A DNA stretch of 64,000 nucleotides. Source: Pyrus communis. Lineage: Eukaryota > Streptophyta > Magnoliopsida > Rosales > Rosaceae. The stretch is taken from assembly GCF_963583255.1 (NCBI RefSeq), contig NC_084806.1:24736735-24800734 (forward strand), given 5' to 3'. A program made the position numbers and the translations under genes. The notes under the pieces are model-generated. The model worked only from the letters and a program-made list of their open reading frames with translations. It ran no database searches and was not told where the DNA came from. Below, piece by piece: positions 1-12,774 of the stretch; position 1 is the stretch's first letter; each line of letters opens with the position of its first letter.

Positions 1-84
1 TTGTTAGCACATTGTGAGGCTTAGCTTACCCCCTCCCCTTTAATGTAGATAATACCGTTCATTCAAACAAAAAGAAAAAAACCA
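1..84 (+). repeat. SINE 3' end, cut by window start
   Basis: This stretch matches the tail of the copy at 59330-59474: both read AGGCTTAGC, a pyrimidine-rich stretch, then GATAATA or GATAATATCGTT and an A-rich end. The promoter half would lie left of the window. The SINE assignment is inferred from the shared tail with copies that carry a box B-like TTCGAA and an A tail. Confidence 0.45.
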
Positions 85-1411
85 TCCAAACCTTTCTTAC
101 CATCTGAACCCCCAAATACACCCAACTCCCAAAACTCCTCCTGCAGTCCTCTTTAATACAACCAACTATCAAATTTCCTCCTCCAGACCTCTTTAATACA
201 CCAACTTCCAAATCTTTTCATCCAATCACCTTGAATACATCCCCTGCCAAAGAATTTAAAAGTCAGCCAACAAGCAGGTGTACTCTAACAAAAGAGACGC
301 AAGGCATCCTTCAAAGCATATATTTTTAGGTATACAATGTTCTACCCAGCCTATTTTGTTTTGAAATAATAAACACGTGCGAGAAAGCAAACATCTTCAT
401 TGTCAATTGACAACGACTGAAAAAGCCAATTGAGATCTAAAAACAAAGGTGTGCATCTACACCACTAAGGAAGTGGAATTAAAGAAGACATGTGTTGTAC
501 ACAAAGGGGTTATTCTTTTAAGTTCTTTGCCCAACTTGTGTTGCCCAATGATAAAGTCACTAATGATGTATCTGTAAAAGAGGTCGTGAAATTTGGTAAT
601 GCTTCACCAAACTAGTTGTGTTTGAGATGGCATTCATGATGAAACTACCTTTTCCCATGTCTCCGTATAATGTTGGTTCAAAGATGGTCATAGAATATCT
701 TAAAATTTGGATTTAGAAATGGTATGACTACACGTATTTTGTAAGTAAGATATCAGATTGTGTACTAGTGAAATGTCTCACTATCAAAATAATAGTGTGC
801 TTTTGGAAGGAATAAACTAACAAGTATGCAGCAGAGCAGAAACAATTTTTCATAAACACACAGAATGCTAAATTGTGATTTCTCAATGTTATTCAGTAAA
901 CAACACTGAATACAAACTGAAAACAAATAGAGTTGATATTTGATGTTAACTGCCTAATTGATCATCTAATGAATCCACCAATTGTGATTTGAAATTTATT
1001 TCTCAAAATCAAGATTATATGGTTTGGCCAGAGACTACTAAATCATATCAATGAGTATTTAAATGGCTCAATGAATAAATCAGGGACTCTAACGATTATG
1101 AAACAAGCCTTATGGCTCTGGTGCAGAATCACAAAGTCAATAACCTTTTTGCAAGACAACTATGATGCCTCATGTCTAAAAACTATTTTTCATTGTTGCA
1201 ACGTTTGAATTCTTATTGACATGAGTTTGTACCTAATATACACATATGAACTCTTAAAAGATCTCGTTCAGTGGGCTTAATCTCTATTGAGCACCTATGT
1301 ATTCATTTTAGTGTAAAAAAAAAAATCAACGAAATGAGACATGTCATTCTAACAATATACATGTCTTAGTGGAAAGTCAACGAAAATTTGACAATCCTAT
1401 GATTAAGAATA
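85..1411. other. AT-rich intergenic DNA, nothing recognised
   Basis: No open frame of note, no RNA gene and no clear repeat ends were seen. It is the left flank of the copia insertion, whose target duplication copy AATTA is at 1412-1416. Confidence 0.5.
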
Positions 1412-1416
1412 AATTA

Positions 1417-1665
1417 TGTTGTAAACTTCTAGTTTAAGTGTGATTGTGTAAATCCTAGATTAAATTTGATTCTAGTTATTCTTTCCTATATGGACTTGTA
1501 TTCTTTGGAGGAGAAAGACTTCTTTTCTTATTACTATAAATAAGGGCACTGTGTAGGAGGAATAACACATACATTCCTTTACACAATCCTACAAACACAT
1601 CTCTCTCTAATCTCTCTTCGTACCGCTAGCCCCCTTCACCTGTCAGTTAAATATAGGCCACAACA
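1417..1665 (+). repeat. Copia 5' LTR
   Basis: It starts with TG and ends with CA. A TATA-type box CTATAAATA lies at 1534-1542, followed by a CTCTCTCTAATCTCTC leader, consistent with U3-R-U5 order. The partner LTR is at 8284-8534. Confidence 0.92.
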
Positions 1666-2869
1666 CGTTATTAGCACACTCTTACCACTACGCTTAGGAA
1701 TCTGACGTGAAAGCTTTCTGCATCAAACCAATTCATCCAATATCATCACGTAATCAAGTTCTTCCAAAACAACAGTTTTTATCTTGATATTTTTGTAGCC
1801 CTAATAGCATGAATATTCACCATAATACATGATCCAACTTTACATTTTTCGAATTTTAGATTCTACATAAATTGTGTATGCATTATATCCATAATTGTTG
1901 AATTATGTGAATTTGATATTTGCCATGAATTGCATCAAATATATGTTCCTTCATTAAAATTATTTGTCAATATGCATTGAATTATAATCTGAAAAAATAA
2001 AATAAAATCGGAAACTCTTAGGGTTCATCGAACCCATGACCTGTGACGCACACCAGACCTCAAGCAAACCTCTCCCGGCCGCGATGCATCGAGCCAACCC
2101 ATTCTTCATCTGACACGATGCTATTTTTGGCATCGAACCCATGACCCAACACCGCCCGTGGTCGGCCACGGCCTCACCGCCGTTTTCCCTGGGAAATCAC
2201 GACCTGCAGTTGTGCTTGGGACCAAACCATCATCGACGACAATGAATTTTTATCTGAAAAACCGATGAAAATCAGTGAATTTTTCGACAGATTCTTCGAA
2301 TCCTCAAAGGTTTCTCAGATCCCCCAACATTGAAACTTGATTGAACACCCCATGCATCGCCATGCCATAACCACCCGTGGAAAGTCACCTGAAGTGACGC
2401 CAGAGTTTTTTCTGGTTCAAATTGGTTATCCTGAGTTTCTCAACCCGAGCCCTAGTAGGCCTCAGACGTTTTGGGCTTGCTGTTTGCTTTTGCTGCTACA
2501 GCCTATATCAAACAAGCCAATTGGGCTTCTATTGGACTCCCGACCAGCGTAACACCAGCGCAAGCTGGTTCTTGGTGTTCCTCAACATTCGCGTCGCACT
2601 GGATCCTAGCCTATGCGCTGATGTATCAGAGCCCTTCACAGGCCTCTATTTTTTGGGCTTGCGCTTGCAACCCATCAAATTTGTGATGCTGGGCAAGCCT
2701 GCATTCTAGGCCCAAGCCTATTCCAACCAAATTTTGGGCCTGGGCCACACGGCTCAAATTTTCTCAGCCCACCCATGGGCTTTGGGCCATGTTTTTAGGC
2801 CCCAAGCTTAATTATTTATTATTTTTTTTTAGGCAATTTGGGTTTTATAATTTTTCACCCACATTTTAA

Positions 2870-3135
2870 ATTTGGCCCCGAAGTTCAAATAATTAATTCA
2901 ATTATAATTATAGACTTGAAGTTTTATTTGCATTTTTCTATGTATATATTTGCATTTGTCTGCAAGAACATATGAACCTGAAGTTCATAATTATCTCGAA
3001 ACCTAAAGTTTCTAGAAACATGCCTTGTTTGAAAACCTGAAGTTTTTCCTTACAAACATCACCCTTGAAAACCCGAAGTTTTTCATGCAAATTTAAACCA
3101 GTACATGTCTATTAGAACCTGAATGTTCTACTCCT
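2870..3135 (+). repeat. Repeated short hairpin motif in copia leader
   Basis: About seven copies of a motif of the type GAACCTGAAGTTC or AAAACCTGAAGTTTT occur about 30-50 bp apart just upstream of gag. Each copy is a small inverted repeat around CCTGA. No coding function is seen. They may be packaging or translation signals of the genomic RNA; that is inference. Confidence 0.6.
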
Positions 3136-3204
3136 ATGTGATTGGATTGATTTTTTTCTCCATTACACTAACCACATCTTGTCCATCGATTTTGTGATAG
3201 GAAT

Positions 3205-4044
3205 ATGTCGAATTTGAACAAACTCGACTTCACCGCTTTGGAGGTCTTTGGAAAAAAACTACCTCAAGTGGGTCCATGATCTTCATCCAAAGACATATTC
3301 ATGACACACTGCAAACCGAGTACCTTGCTGAAGAGGATCCACGAGCAATATGGGTCGCTTTGGCTGATCGTTTTGATCACCAAAAATACATCTTCTTGCC
3401 TGAAGCAAGACATGACTGGCAGCATTTGCCCTTCCAAGACTTTAAGTGCCCTTCCAAGACTTTAAGTCTGTAAATGAATATAATTATGAAGTTTGCTGAA
3501 TCTGATCACTTCTCAAGTTTTGTAATGAGACTTTGATCGAAGAGGATCTCTTAGAGAAGACCTATTCGACCTTCTCTGCAATTAATATTGTCCTACAGCA
3601 ACAATATAGGGCTCAGAAGTTCACTAAGTTTTCGGATTTGATCTCTGTTTTACCTCTCGCTGAAAAGTAAAATCAACTGTTGCTTAAAATTCATCAAGCT
3701 CGACCTACTAGGACGACTGTTGTGCTTGAAGCACACTATAGCATGAACCAACGCCCAAAACGCCAAAAGAGGCGTGGTAGGGGTAGCCCAGAAGCGCCCT
3801 AACCTCGGTCCCAAGGCCCCAAACTTCAAGAATTAGGGCAAAGCACCTGAAACCATGGATGCAGACATGTGTTATCGCTGTGGTTCAAAGGACCCGTGTT
3901 TGCCGAGCTCCCCAGAAGGTTGTAGCTGAATATCATTCTCGTCGTAAGAAGTTTGAATCAACCTTTGTGCAAGTGGATAAACCGGAAAGTACTCAGATGG
4001 AAGTTTCTGATTTTCAAGAGGATACCACACCTATGCAAGATTAG
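3205..4044 (+). pseudogene. Copia gag remnant
   Basis: The ATG at 3205 opens MSNLNKLDFTALEVFG, a typical copia gag start. An extra A in the A-run soon after it shifts the frame: the expected GKNYLKWVHDLH reads only in the next frame. Further on there is the start of a zinc knuckle (CYRCG near 3870). Several stops and a short duplication (CTTCCAAGACTTTAAG, twice near 3433-3468) interrupt the rest. Gag would form the virus-like particle; this copy cannot. Confidence 0.8.
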
Positions 4045-4295
4045 AATCTTAGACATAAACTATTTTTCTAGCTGAAATTTAGACAATGGGGCTGAATTCC
4101 ACCTAGTGGCCGAACACCCCCTTGTTAATTTTTGAACAATTTTCCTTTATATTTGGATTATTTGTTGGTGATTTGTTTTTGGATATTAAGTTTTTAATTA
4201 ATTACCGTCCTTGAATACTTAAATTTATTTTGAATGGATATTTTTTTTAGAACTTGTATGCATGTGACTGATTCAAATTAATTTTCATTCTATGT

Positions 4296-7200
4296 ATGAC
4301 TAGTGGGGAAGTTAGTTGTTTGGCAGATAGTGCAACCATGCACACCGTTTTACGTGAACGCATCTATTTCACTAACTTCGTACCTAAGAATACACCTCTG
4401 ACAATCCTCTCAGGCCCATCCAACCTGATCGAAGGATACGGTAAGGCACATATAATGTTGTCCAATGGTACAATTTTGACCATTAATGAGGCACTTTATT
4501 CTCCACGTTCTAGAAGAACATTGTTGAGTTTTAAGGAAATTAAAATAATAATTAGCACGCTAAAACCTATGTAGAAAACGAAGTTGAATTTCTATGCATA
4601 ACTTCCTACGAATATGGTCAGAAGCACATTCTAGAGAAGATGGAGCGTATCCCGAGTGGTCTATATACTACGACCATACACCCTATAGAAAGTCGCTATG
4701 TGGTCGGCCCTACCTCTAGGACCATGCACGAAATTATCATTTGGGACACCCTGGACAAACAGCGATGCGTTGTATCCTTAAATCATCACACAGGCATCCA
4801 CTAACTCGAAGTTTAGGTTTGACTCAAGGAATCACATGTCAAACTTGCTCCATGGGAAAGCTTATTAAGCCTTCTTATGACAAGGTTCGCTCAAATCCTC
4901 CTATTTTTTTACAAATGATTCAGGGGGACATTTGTGGACTAATTCACCCTCCTTGCGAACCATTTAGATTCTTTTATGGTTTTGGTTGACATTTCCACAT
5001 GTTGGTCACATGTGTGCTTGTTGTCCACAAGGAATGCTGCATTTTCCAAACTGTTGGCTCAGGTTATGAAGCTCAAGGCTCACCATCCTGATTATCCGAT
5101 CAAATCTATTTGATTGGATAATGCTGGAGAATTCACATTTAAAACTTTTGATGACTATTGCATGTCGGTTCAGGTTGAAGTTGAACATCCAGTACCCTAT
5201 GTTCACACCCAGAACGGACTGGCAGAGGCATTCATTAAGCGCTTACAAATGATTGCTTGATTATTGGTCATATATGCCAAGCTCCCAATCACTGCTTGGG
5301 GAAATGCAATATTGCACGCAACCATGTTGGTCCGCCTGAGGCCTATTGCAACCCAACCATATAACGCCCTTCATTTGGTTACCAGATACAAACCCGACAT
5401 ATCGCATCTACGGGTTTTTGGTTGTGCAATCTATTTGCCGATTTCGCTGCCCTTACGTACAAAAAATGGGGCCTCAGTGAAGGATGGGAATCTATGTCAG
5501 ATATGATTCTCCTTCAATCATTCGTTACTTAGAACCTTTGATAGGCGATCTATTTACCACTCGTTTCGTCGATTGTCACTTCTATGAGACATCATTCCTG
5601 TCATTAGGGGGAGATAAGAATGTCAAAGTTCCAGAAGAACGACGCAAATTATCAAGGACGACTCCCACTTTGTCTCATTTAGATCCCCGCACCACTTAGT
5701 CTAAAACTGAAATGCAGTGCACATTAGATCTCCAGAACATGCCAAATGCTTTCATTGATCTAGCGTGAGTGACAAGATCACATATTCCAGTTGCGAATGT
5801 GCCTACAAAGATGGATGTACCAAATGTACAATAGACTTCCTTCCTAGAGACCCAGGACGCCAACTTTGGCAATCCATGTACATTAGCTACTAGCCAATCA
5901 TCTACCCCTAAACATAAGCATGGCAGGCCTCTTGGTTCAAAAGATTCATACCCCTGGAAAAGCAAACCCACGACACAGGCACCTGAAGAGCCTACCGTGA
6001 ATCCGACTGTCGCCCACTCATTCTATCCAACTCATAAAGAAATTCTGGATTACGGAAGCATCCTTGAAGAGATGAATCCACCTCACGAGAATCATGAGAT
6101 TTCGGTCTATTATGCTAGCTTAGATGATGTTTGGTGTAGAAATAAGATGATTGTCGATGATGCATTAGCATATGCAGTAGCTACTGAGATTATGTTGAGC
6201 GATGACATTGAACCCCCTTCCGTTGATGAATGTCGACGTATAACCGATTGGTCAAACTGGAAACAAGCAATCCAAGTCGATCTTGATTCGCTTGCGAAAC
6301 ATAAGGTGTTTGGACCAGTAGCTCCTACTCCTCCACATGTGAAGCTCGTTGGCTACAAATGGGTTTTTGTTCTGATGCATAATGAAAAGAACAAAATTGT
6401 ACGTTACAAAGCCTGTCTTGTTGCACAAGGCTTTTCACAACGTCCCGGGATTTAGAATGAACAAACTTATTCACCTGTTACGGATGCGATTACTTTTTGC
6501 TACAATATTGGTTTGGTAGTTTCTGAAAAAAAAACCTAAGCATGCAGCTGATGGGCTTAGTAACTATGTATCTTTATAAGGATCTTGATATGGAAATTTA
6601 TATGAAAGTTCCCAAATGACTTACATTTACTAGATCAAATATTTCCAAACCTCGGAACACGCTCTCAATTCGGCTGAGGATTTCACTCTACGATTTGAAG
6701 CAATCCGAAAGAATATGGTATAACCATCTGAGTGAGTATTTGACTAGTAAGGGCTATGTAAACAACGAACTATACCCTTGTGTGTTCATTAAGAAGGTCA
6801 CATTTCGGTTTTGCGATAGTTGCAGTTTATGTCAATGACATGAACCTTATCGAAACTCCTGAAGAGCTCGTGAGAACTGCCACACACCTAAAGTCAGAAT
6901 TTGAGATGAAAGATCTAGGGAAGACTCGATACTATCTCGTTCTCAAGATAGAGCACTGTTCGGATGGAATCTTAGTACATCAAACGAACTACACCTAGAA
7001 GGTGTTGCGTCACTTTAACGAGGATAAAACGAAGCCTTCGAGTACTCCTATGGTCGTTTGATCGCTAAATGCAAAATGAGATCTCTTCCATCCGAAGGAG
7101 GATGATGAAGAGATTTTGGAGCCTGAAGTTCCTTATCTAAGTGCGATAGGCACTTTATTGTACTTAGCTCAGTGCACTAGACCCAACATCTCCTTCGTTA

Positions 7201-7900
7201 TTAATCTTTTGGCAAGATACAGTAATGCACCTTCACGCAAACATTGGACTGGTGTTAAAGGCATCTTCCATTACCTTAAGGGTACTAAAGATCTGGGCTT
7301 GTTCTATCTCTATGGATCAATGCTGCACCCCCCCCCTTACCTCAAGTCGATTCTCGCCTTGTTAGTTATGCCGACTCATGATACTTATCTGATTCACACA
7401 AGGCGTGTTCTTAAAAAAGTTCTGTCTTTACTGTTCAAGGCACCGCAATCTCTTGGAGGTCAACTAAACAGACCTTAGTTGCCACTTCGTCTAACCATGC
7501 TGAAATTCTTGCCTTACACGAAGCAACTCGGGAATGGTTTTTGTTGAGAGCAGTTGTAGGCCATATTCGAAGCTCCTATGATCTTTACCCTGTCGTTGAT
7601 GTCCCGACGATGATCTATGAAGACAACGCAGCATGCATCAAATAGCTTAAGAATGGTTATATCAAAGGTGACAACACAAGCACATTGTGCCGAAGCTCTT
7701 CTTCTCACATCAACAACAAGAGCATCAGAAGATTGAAGTCATGCAAATCTATTCATAAGACAACCTGGTCGACCTCTTCACCAAATCACTACCGAAAGCG
7801 ACGTTTCAGAAGCTTGTTCAAGGAATTGGTATGTGTAAACTTTCTGAGTTGTAACATTGCTAGTTCTCTTTGGAATTGTGTCAAACTCAAGGGGAGTATC
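4296..7900 (+). pseudogene. Copia pol remnant (PR, IN, RT, RNase H)
   Basis: The protease segment (4310-4540) has DSATMHT, where the family has Asp-Ser-Gly, so the active site is altered. A pre-integrase stretch (4741-4860) contains HPG and CxxC. Integrase follows (4920-5420), with GDICG, LDNAGEF and GLAEAF giving the D, D and E positions. RT begins in 6190-6455 (VGYKWVF, RYKACLVAQGF). Its catalytic box reads YVNDM near 6825 instead of YVDDM. RNase H remnants run from 7116 (YLSAIGTLLYLAQCTRP) to about 7830. In-frame stops and frameshifts occur in nearly every domain. Gene order IN before RT identifies the copia superfamily. Confidence 0.9.
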
Positions 7901-8271
7901 CTAAAGTATGCTTGCTTGATCTTAATGTACTCTTTTTCCCTAAGATTAGGAGCATTTCTCCCACTGGGTTTTTTTCTTCCTAATTAGTTTTTAACTAGGC
8001 ACCCACCTTGGGTTGATCATATCCCTGATGCCGTCCCGTAGATGTTTCATTTGACTTTGCATTACTCACGCATTTTTCCTTAGACTATGGATTTTGTCCC
8101 TACTCTGGTTTTTACCATAGCCTTAGGGTTTTTTATTTCTTATTTTTGTGAGACTCAATTCCTTATGCAAGTTCTTACCTTATTTGAGAATAGTGTGTTC
8201 CATGAATCAGTGCTGACGAGTCGACTTCCTCAACTACTACATGATGCCGAATCTACTTGAGTATTTACATA

Positions 8272-8283
8272 CTCAAGGGGGAG
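8272..8283 (+). other. Polypurine tract of copia element
   Basis: CTCAAGGGGGAG immediately precedes the 3' LTR and fits a plus-strand priming site. Confidence 0.8.
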
Positions 8284-8534
8284 TGCTGTAAACTTCTAGT
8301 TTAAGTGTGATTGTGTAAATCCTAGATTAGATTTGATTCTAGTTCTTCTTTCCTATATGGACTTTTATTCCTTGGAGGAGAAGGATTTCTTCTCTCTTAT
8401 TACTATAAATAAAAGCACTACGTAGGGGGAATAACACACACATTCCTCTACACAATCCTACAAACACATCTCTCTCTAATCTCTCTCTGTACTGCTAGTC
8501 CCCTTCCCCTGTCAGTTAAATATACACCACAACA
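8284..8534 (+). repeat. Copia 3' LTR
   Basis: It begins TGCTGTAAAC and ends CACAACA, with TATA box CTATAAATA at 8403-8411. The duplication AATTA follows at 8535-8539. Confidence 0.92.
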
Positions 8535-8539
8535 AATTA

Positions 8540-9990
8540 GAATATATTATCGGAAATTGGTTAAAATTATCAAAAATCTTGATTGTCAAATTTCTTAAAC
8601 ATCCTTATAGACCCATCCCTAATAGCCCCATCTTCTCTTCTTATAGACCCATCCCTTGTAGACCCATCATTTTAGTCTCATAGACCCATCATTTTTTAAC
8701 TTAGTTAGATCAGTACTTTGATGTTGTAGAATCATTAAAACAACCAATTTTCTTGTATTATTCGGGATTAGACACAATCGACAATCTTATGGTTAGGAAC
8801 ATTCACTTGACTAAGTTACTTTACTTTTCAATGATTATAATGACAAGTTCAAGTGAATTAAAGTATGACCTGTTAGATAAGTTATTAGGGGCATTGATAT
8901 TTGCATCTAAATCTAAGCAAGAAGGGACTAAGGTCGTCCATAGTAGGGAGAAAAAATTAAATTTGATTCTAATTTTATAGAAATCAAACTCCTACAGTAG
9001 TTTAAAAAATTTGAGCATTATGAGTGATTTCAATTCTTGAGTTTAATATTGAATTTGTGAGTTTAATATCTATACAATAAACAACTAACATTTTTAAAGA
9101 GAAAGAGGGACAATAACTCTCAAAATTAATAAATAGGACACATCTCTACAAACTCACACTTACTGCTGAAACTCAAGTTCATGATTCCTAAATATAAAAA
9201 GTAAACTCGCACACACACTAACTTTTATATTTTTCTTGATACCTACTACGTTGCCTTTGTATTTATCAAACTGGTATTGGCTATCCGAATATTAAATTAA
9301 ACTAAGGAAACCATTTCTTGACAACCCTTTTCTCTGGACACTTATTTTTGTTAATTTTTGTTCGTTAATTCTATTTTAATTTATTTGATTTAGAAGCAAT
9401 TTTGTGTACATAAAGAAAATAATGTGTAAAAATCATTTCCTTTTAACTAGTCAAGATGCAGTACATCGTCCCTAGACAGTAGCATAACCTCCTTTTATTT
9501 CTGGTTTAGTTGCAATCTTGAAGTTCATGGATTTGGGATTGTCTTATTCTAGTTATAATGATGCAGCTTCTTCTACTTGTTAATTACTTCACGTTCATCT
9601 TTGGGCGGAGGAGATTAAACTGGGTTGAAGTTTTCGAGTGCGGTAACTGGATCTAATAGTCAAGATTTATCACTTACTGCTTTTAAGCTAAGAATGTTGG
9701 CTGATATTTATTTATTTATTGTTTTGTTGGCTTGAACTTCTAGTCCACTGCTCTTAAATATTAGTTGGATTAAGTGATTATATGGTCGATGCATTATGAA
9801 AATTGTAATCTACCTCTATCTTGCATAATAACCTAAGACGTCTCTCCATGTGAGTTGAGATAAATAAATAGAAATACAATCAATATATACCGTATTTTAG
9901 GCGTAAAAAAATAAAGTTTCATATTTGTGAAAGGCCCCTCATGATATAAGATCATGGCTCCACCACTGTCCCTAGATTCATATTGAGATT
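8540..9990. other. Intergenic DNA, no gene seen
   Basis: AT-rich sequence with no supported reading frame. There is a small run of diverged repeats of the type ATAGACCCATC near 8600-8690. Nothing else was recognised. Confidence 0.5.
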
Positions 9991-10000
9991 TTCGTTATAA

Positions 10001-10166
10001 TTTTTTTTAGGACAACGATATATTTTAAATTAAGGGAGGAAGAAGTTTGGCTAAGCCACATAATTGACAACTTAATTTGGTATCAAATTCGCCATCTACA
10101 AGATTCGAACTTAAAACCTCACTTACAAATAAAGAGTAATACTATCAGACCGTAATACTAAATGAC
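10001..10166 (-). mobile_element. SINE, minus strand, with 10-bp TSD
   Basis: On the minus strand it ends in an A tail (T run at 10001-10008). It carries a box B-like stretch around GTTCGAATC and shares GTGGCTTAGCC and ATATCGTTGT with the other SINE copies of the window. It is flanked by exact direct repeats TTCGTTATAA (9991-10000 and 10167-10176). TSD, A tail and pol III-like box together make a SINE more likely than a tRNA gene. Confidence 0.7.
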
Positions 10167-10457
10167 TTCGTTATAAATAATCCCCCATAAGAAAAGCACT
10201 CAATAATAAAGCATCTAAGGTTAATAAGTATTTGGTCATCACATGAGCCTAATGAGCACACCTTTAACCAATTCTTGAAAGTCCGTCAATGCCCATCGAC
10301 AAAAATGGAGGAAGGTGACCCCATAATTATTTCTCAAGCCTAAACAGTAGACACATCCATTGAAGTCCCTTAGTAGCTCAAAAAAGCTATTCTTTGTTAA
10401 GTGCATACCAATTAGTTAATCAAGCACATCCTTATTCTAATCAAATAATGATTAAAT

Positions 10458-10627
10458 TTAGGTAATTTTAACGAAAAACCCCCGGTACTATTCACTTTAA
10501 CAAAAAAACCACATTTTTATACAAAAAAAAAATTTCAATCATGGTACTATTCACTTTACCTTTTATTTTGTCATTATCATTAAAACTCAAAATTTTCAAA
10601 TTATTTTCAGTAGTTTTCTTTTAAATT
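10458..10627. repeat. MITE-like AT-rich repeat
   Basis: It contains GGTACTATTCACTTTA twice, about 55 bp apart, in a non-coding AT-rich block. It recalls a very common small repeat in Rosaceae genomes, but I could not define terminal repeats, so the class is uncertain. Confidence 0.35.
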
Positions 10628-11244
10628 TAGTGATACATGTTTACTTGCTTTTGATCAAATGTTCACATCAATCATTTCACCAAGTGCATGCTTAACCTTA
10701 ATTCATGCTTTTCATGACACATCCCGACCCAGAATGTGCACTAGGACCCCGAATCAAGCCGTGCTAGCCGACACCTAGAAGGTGACGAAGCTATAAAGTG
10801 TAATAATGTATAAAATGTGAATAAATTAAAATCTAAAAGTGCCTAAGTACACAAGTGCGCGGTGAAAGGTTCTAGACCCATTTCACGCATGATACAAAGC
10901 ATAGGTATAGTACAGTAAGGTAAGATAATGATTATACCATCATAAGAGAACATTTGTACTGAAAAGTGCCATAAATCCTCGTCGATACAGAACTTTGCTA
11001 CTAGAACCTGAAGGGGTGCAAAAATAGAAAATGTGAGTGAGTGAAACAAAACTTTTCAAACCAACTTCAATTACCAAAGGCAGTAGCAAATCGCCATAAC
11101 ACCTGTATAATTTCCCAAAAAACAACAGGCGTGACAATAACTCAAAACCATAACCAAAATAACAGTCTTACAGTTATACTGTGTCAAATATCTTAACAAG
11201 AATAAGTAACCCAGGTGAAATAAATCAATATGAAATGGTATGTC

Positions 11245-12190
11245 AGCTGAATCCACCTATTGTGGCCTATACGGCTAAACCAATAGCTCATCAACATGTT
11301 AGCCGGAGTCACCTCACGTGACCTGTACGGCTGAATCAATAGCTCATCAACATGCTAGTCGGAGTCACCTCACGTGACCTGTACGAGTCACCTCACGTGA
11401 CTTATACGACTGAATCAATAGCTTATCGAAGTGCTAGCCAGAATCACCTCACATGACCTGTACAGCTAAATCAATAGCTCATCCACATGCTAGCCGGAGT
11501 CACCTCACGTGACCTGTACGGCTGAATCAATAGCTCATCACCATGCTAGCCGGAGTCACCTCACATGACCTGTACGGCTGAATCCATAACTCATCAACAT
11601 GCTAGCCAGAGTCACCTCACGTGACCTATACGCGGCTGAATCAATAGCTCATCACCATGCTAGCCGGAGTCACCTCACGTGACCTGTACGGCTGAATCCA
11701 TAACTCATCAACATGCTAGCCGAAGTCACCTCACGTGACTTGTACGGCTGAATCAATAGCTCATCAACATGCTAGCCAGAGTTACCTTACGTGACCTGTA
11801 CGAGTCACCTCACGTGACTTATACGACTGAATCAATAACTCATCGAAGTGCTAGCCAGAATCACCTCACATGACCTGTACAGCTAAATCAATAGCTCATC
11901 CACATGCTAGCCGGAGTCACCTCACGTGACCTGTACGGCTGAATCAAGAGCTCATCACCATGCTAGCCGGAGTCACCTCACGTGACCTGTACACGGCTGA
12001 ATCAATAGCTCATCACCATGCTAGCCGGAGTCACCTCACGTGACCTGTACGGCTGAATCCATAACTCATCAACATGCTAGCCGGAGTCACCTCACGTGAC
12101 CTGTACGGCTGAATCAATAGCTCATCAACATGCTAGTCGGAGTCACCTCATGTGACCTGTACGGTTGAATCCATAGCTCATCACATATCC
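11245..12190 (-). repeat. 56-bp minisatellite inside solo LTR
   Basis: About 16-17 head-to-tail copies of a 56-bp unit were read by eye. The unit has three marks in order: ATGCTAGCCGGAGTCACC, then TCACGTGACC, then TGTACGGCTGAATCAATAG. Most copies contain palindromic CACGTG. A block containing two shortened or variant units recurs after about 417 bp, showing a higher-order duplication. Related LTRs keep only one or a few diverged units (for example near 27400, 37620 and 46340). Confidence 0.9.
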
Positions 12191-12742
12191 TTGCACACGA
12201 GTTAAAACCACCTTTAGTGGTCTGTACGACATAACTGGGTGTAAATAAGTACACTCAGGTGCTACGATCACGTGAAGACTGTGCGAATAATCGCGGGTCA
12301 CCTACGAGTCAGAACCACCTATTGTGGTCTGTACGACAAGACTGTGCACCTACCTTGGATCCAAGGTGAGCGCAAGGTGCGGGAAGTGAACATCACGTGA
12401 AGGACTGTGCCCTGGCCATGGGCGGGAGCATTAACATCAGGGTGTAGGTTTATGAGCTTTAACTACATCTAATATAACATGTACAACTCATGGGCAACTT
12501 GTACGACAAGGTCGGAGTTGCCTATTATTGCAACATGTACGACAATGTCGGAGTTGCTAAAATATAAATGTAGCCATGCCATAACTCCATCATTTCAACT
12601 AATACCATAAACTCACCTAAACTTACATGTGTGTCATGCGTTCACCTTTGCACTTCAAAGCATTCATAATAATTATGAGCAGATAATATACATATGGATA
12701 TGCCATGATGCAATCTAATACTCAACCATAACATAGTGTTTT

Positions 12743-12746
<4 letters not shown>

Positions 12747-12774
<28 letters not shown>
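12747..12774. repeat. AC microsatellite
   Basis: A run of alternating CA within the solo LTR. Non-coding. Confidence 0.9.

Larger units (their letters stand above)
1417..8534 (+). mobile_element. Ty1/copia LTR retrotransposon, decayed
   Basis: The element has two direct LTRs of about 250 bp that begin TGYTGTAAACTTC and end CACAACA. It is flanked by the 5-bp duplication AATTA (1412-1416 and 8535-8539). Between the LTRs lie gag, protease, integrase, reverse transcriptase and RNase H remnants in copia order (integrase before RT). The LTRs differ at roughly two dozen positions over 250 bp, so the insertion is old. Many stops and frameshifts make it non-autonomous today. A leader of about 1.5 kb separates the 5' LTR from gag. 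Confidence 0.93.

Noticed and set aside
11245..12190. Regular repeats resembling a CRISPR array or centromeric satellite
   Set aside because: Units abut without unique spacers, the genome is eukaryotic, and the array lies wholly inside an LTR with related single units in sister LTRs.
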